Under the pieces are notes generated by a model, which was not told the origin of the DNA, ran no database searches, and saw only the letters and a program-made list of their open reading frames with translations. The position numbers were made by a program, and so were the translations under genes. A stretch of DNA of 6,642 nt from Flavobacteriaceae bacterium (GTDB lineage Bacteria; Bacteroidota; Bacteroidia; Flavobacteriales; Flavobacteriaceae): NCBI GenBank assembly GCA_016649785.1, contig JAENXB010000163.1:1-6642 (forward strand). The letters are read 5' to 3'. Positions 5,929-6,642 of this stretch are shown here, piece after piece. Position 1 is the stretch's first letter; each line of letters begins with the position of its first letter.

Positions 5929-6606
5929 TTAAATATCAAAATAACTTAGGATCCTGACGTGTTCCTTTCTTTGATACCAATCATTGAACACCAATTCCAC
6001 CCAGTTAACATCAAATTCCCCAAAATCAAAATCCTTATATTTTTCAAGAGCCTCCAGGAAGTTGTTTTCTTGTTCCAATTTGTTTTGAAAACGTACGACT
6101 GTGGAATGTCCAGTTTTTATAGAATATCTTTTATCGATAGTCTGTTCTAAGTGTGACTTCTGGAAATTGATCCTCAGATTATTTCTAAAAGTGTTCAGAA
6201 TTTCTCCATAAAATCCCTGTATCATTATTGTTGATGTCGAAGCGGTAATTCCTTTAAACTTAATCCTGAATTTCCCCACATCTTGAATACTTTTCTCTAT
6301 TATCCGCATATAATCTGGAATTGAAATGTTTTTAAGCTCAAATCCATTAGCGCAAGAAATGATCGACATTACAGTTATGTGGATATCAGAAAGAGGATAA
6401 TAATACTGCTGATTGTCGATGTTTTTTAATTCCTTGAGGAATATTTCTATCCGTTTTTTAACCAGAATTGGTGGTCTAATCAGCAATGTGACCCCAAACC
6501 TATTATCAGTGGGAGATTTAATTAAAGGATCTGTCTTGCATCCCTCCGTTCTTATTTCGTCAATGGAATTTTGATACAGATTATCGTAATGATCGGCTAA
6601 ATTCAT
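5929..6606 (-). CDS. 2H phosphoesterase superfamily protein (2'-5' RNA ligase/cyclic phosphodiesterase-like)
   Basis: A 225-residue cytoplasmic protein without signal peptide or membrane helix. It carries the two HxT motifs that define 2H phosphoesterases: HIT at residues 76-78 (within SDIHITVMSI) and HST at 167-169 (within KTGHSTVVRF), about 90 residues apart as expected for the two-lobed fold. Members act on 2',3'-cyclic phosphates or 2'-5' linkages in RNA or nucleotides; the substrate here is unknown. From memory, close relatives with the same opening (MNL..HY..LY..SI) and ending (ELVFNDWYQRKE) are sometimes labelled mutarotase, which the HxT motifs do not support. The ATG at 6604-6606 lies a short distance downstream of a good Bacteroidota -7 box. 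It runs towards the peptidase gene with a 67-base gap, so it is not part of the plus-strand operon and is probably an unrelated neighbour marking the cluster's right edge. Confidence 0.85.
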   Translation of the reverse strand: MNLADHYDNLYQNSIDEIRTEGCKTDPLIKSPTDNRFGVTLLIRPPILVKKRIEIFLKELKNIDNQQYYYPLSDIHITVMSIISCANGFELKNISIPDYMRIIEKSIQDVGKFRIKFKGITASTSTIMIQGFYGEILNTFRNNLRINFQKSHLEQTIDKRYSIKTGHSTVVRFQNKLEQENNFLEALEKYKDFDFGEFDVNWVELVFNDWYQRKEHVRILSYFDI

Positions 6607-6634
6607 GTTTTAAATAAATAAGATTGCCCTTCAC

Positions 6635-6642
6635 CAAATATA
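6635..6642 (-). promoter_or_regulatory. Bacteroidota-type -7 promoter box of the 2H phosphoesterase gene
   Basis: Read on the minus strand, the last eight bases of the window are TATATTTG, an exact match to the Bacteroidota -7 consensus TAnnTTTG. It lies 28 bases before the ATG, so the transcript would have a 5' leader of about 20 bases. The -33 TTG element would lie beyond the window and cannot be checked. Confidence 0.55.

Noticed and set aside
1..6642. tRNA, rRNA, CRISPR array, insertion sequence or attachment-site signals
   Set aside because: I saw no regularly spaced repeats, transposase motifs, terminal inverted repeats or tRNA-like cloverleaf; nearly all of the window is coding.

Overview
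The window looks like the chromosome of a marine- or soil-type member of the Bacteroidota, most likely Flavobacteriaceae. The DNA is AT-rich and the genes lack clear Shine-Dalgarno sequences. One promoter matches the Bacteroidota -7 consensus TAnnTTTG. The encoded proteins are of types typical of that group: a signal peptide-TPR-transmembrane-AraC regulator, a double-glycine leader peptide, and a peptide-exporting ABC/HlyD pair. The assignment rests on these features only, with no database search.

Layout: (1) 1-389, plus strand, is the C-terminal ATPase end of an ABC exporter whose start lies outside the window. (2) About 386/455-1678 is its HlyD-type periplasmic adaptor. (3) 1697-3430 is a membrane-spanning regulator with periplasmic TPR repeats and a cytoplasmic AraC-type DNA-binding domain. 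(4) 3431-3504 is an AT-rich leader region. (5) 3505-3630 encodes a 41-residue peptide with a double-glycine leader and a 19-residue cysteine-free tail. (6) 3641-3681 is a perfect 12-bp hairpin followed by a short T-run. (7) 3693-5861 is a secreted prolyl oligopeptidase-family (S9A) serine peptidase with an intact Ser/Asp/His triad. (8) 5929-6606, minus strand, is a convergent, probably unrelated 2H phosphoesterase (2'-5' RNA ligase-like) gene with its own promoter at the window edge.

The plus-strand genes form a compact co-directional cassette: exporter, adaptor, regulator, peptide, peptidase. The most economical reading is a secreted-peptide system. The small peptide would be the export substrate, cut after its double glycine by a peptidase-domain ABC transporter and passed through the HlyD conduit. 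It could then be trimmed by the secreted S9 peptidase, and the result could be sensed by the periplasmic TPR domain of the regulator. Whether the product is a pheromone, a bacteriocin or another RiPP is not decided by the sequence. No modification enzyme is visible, but the cluster is cut off at the left edge.
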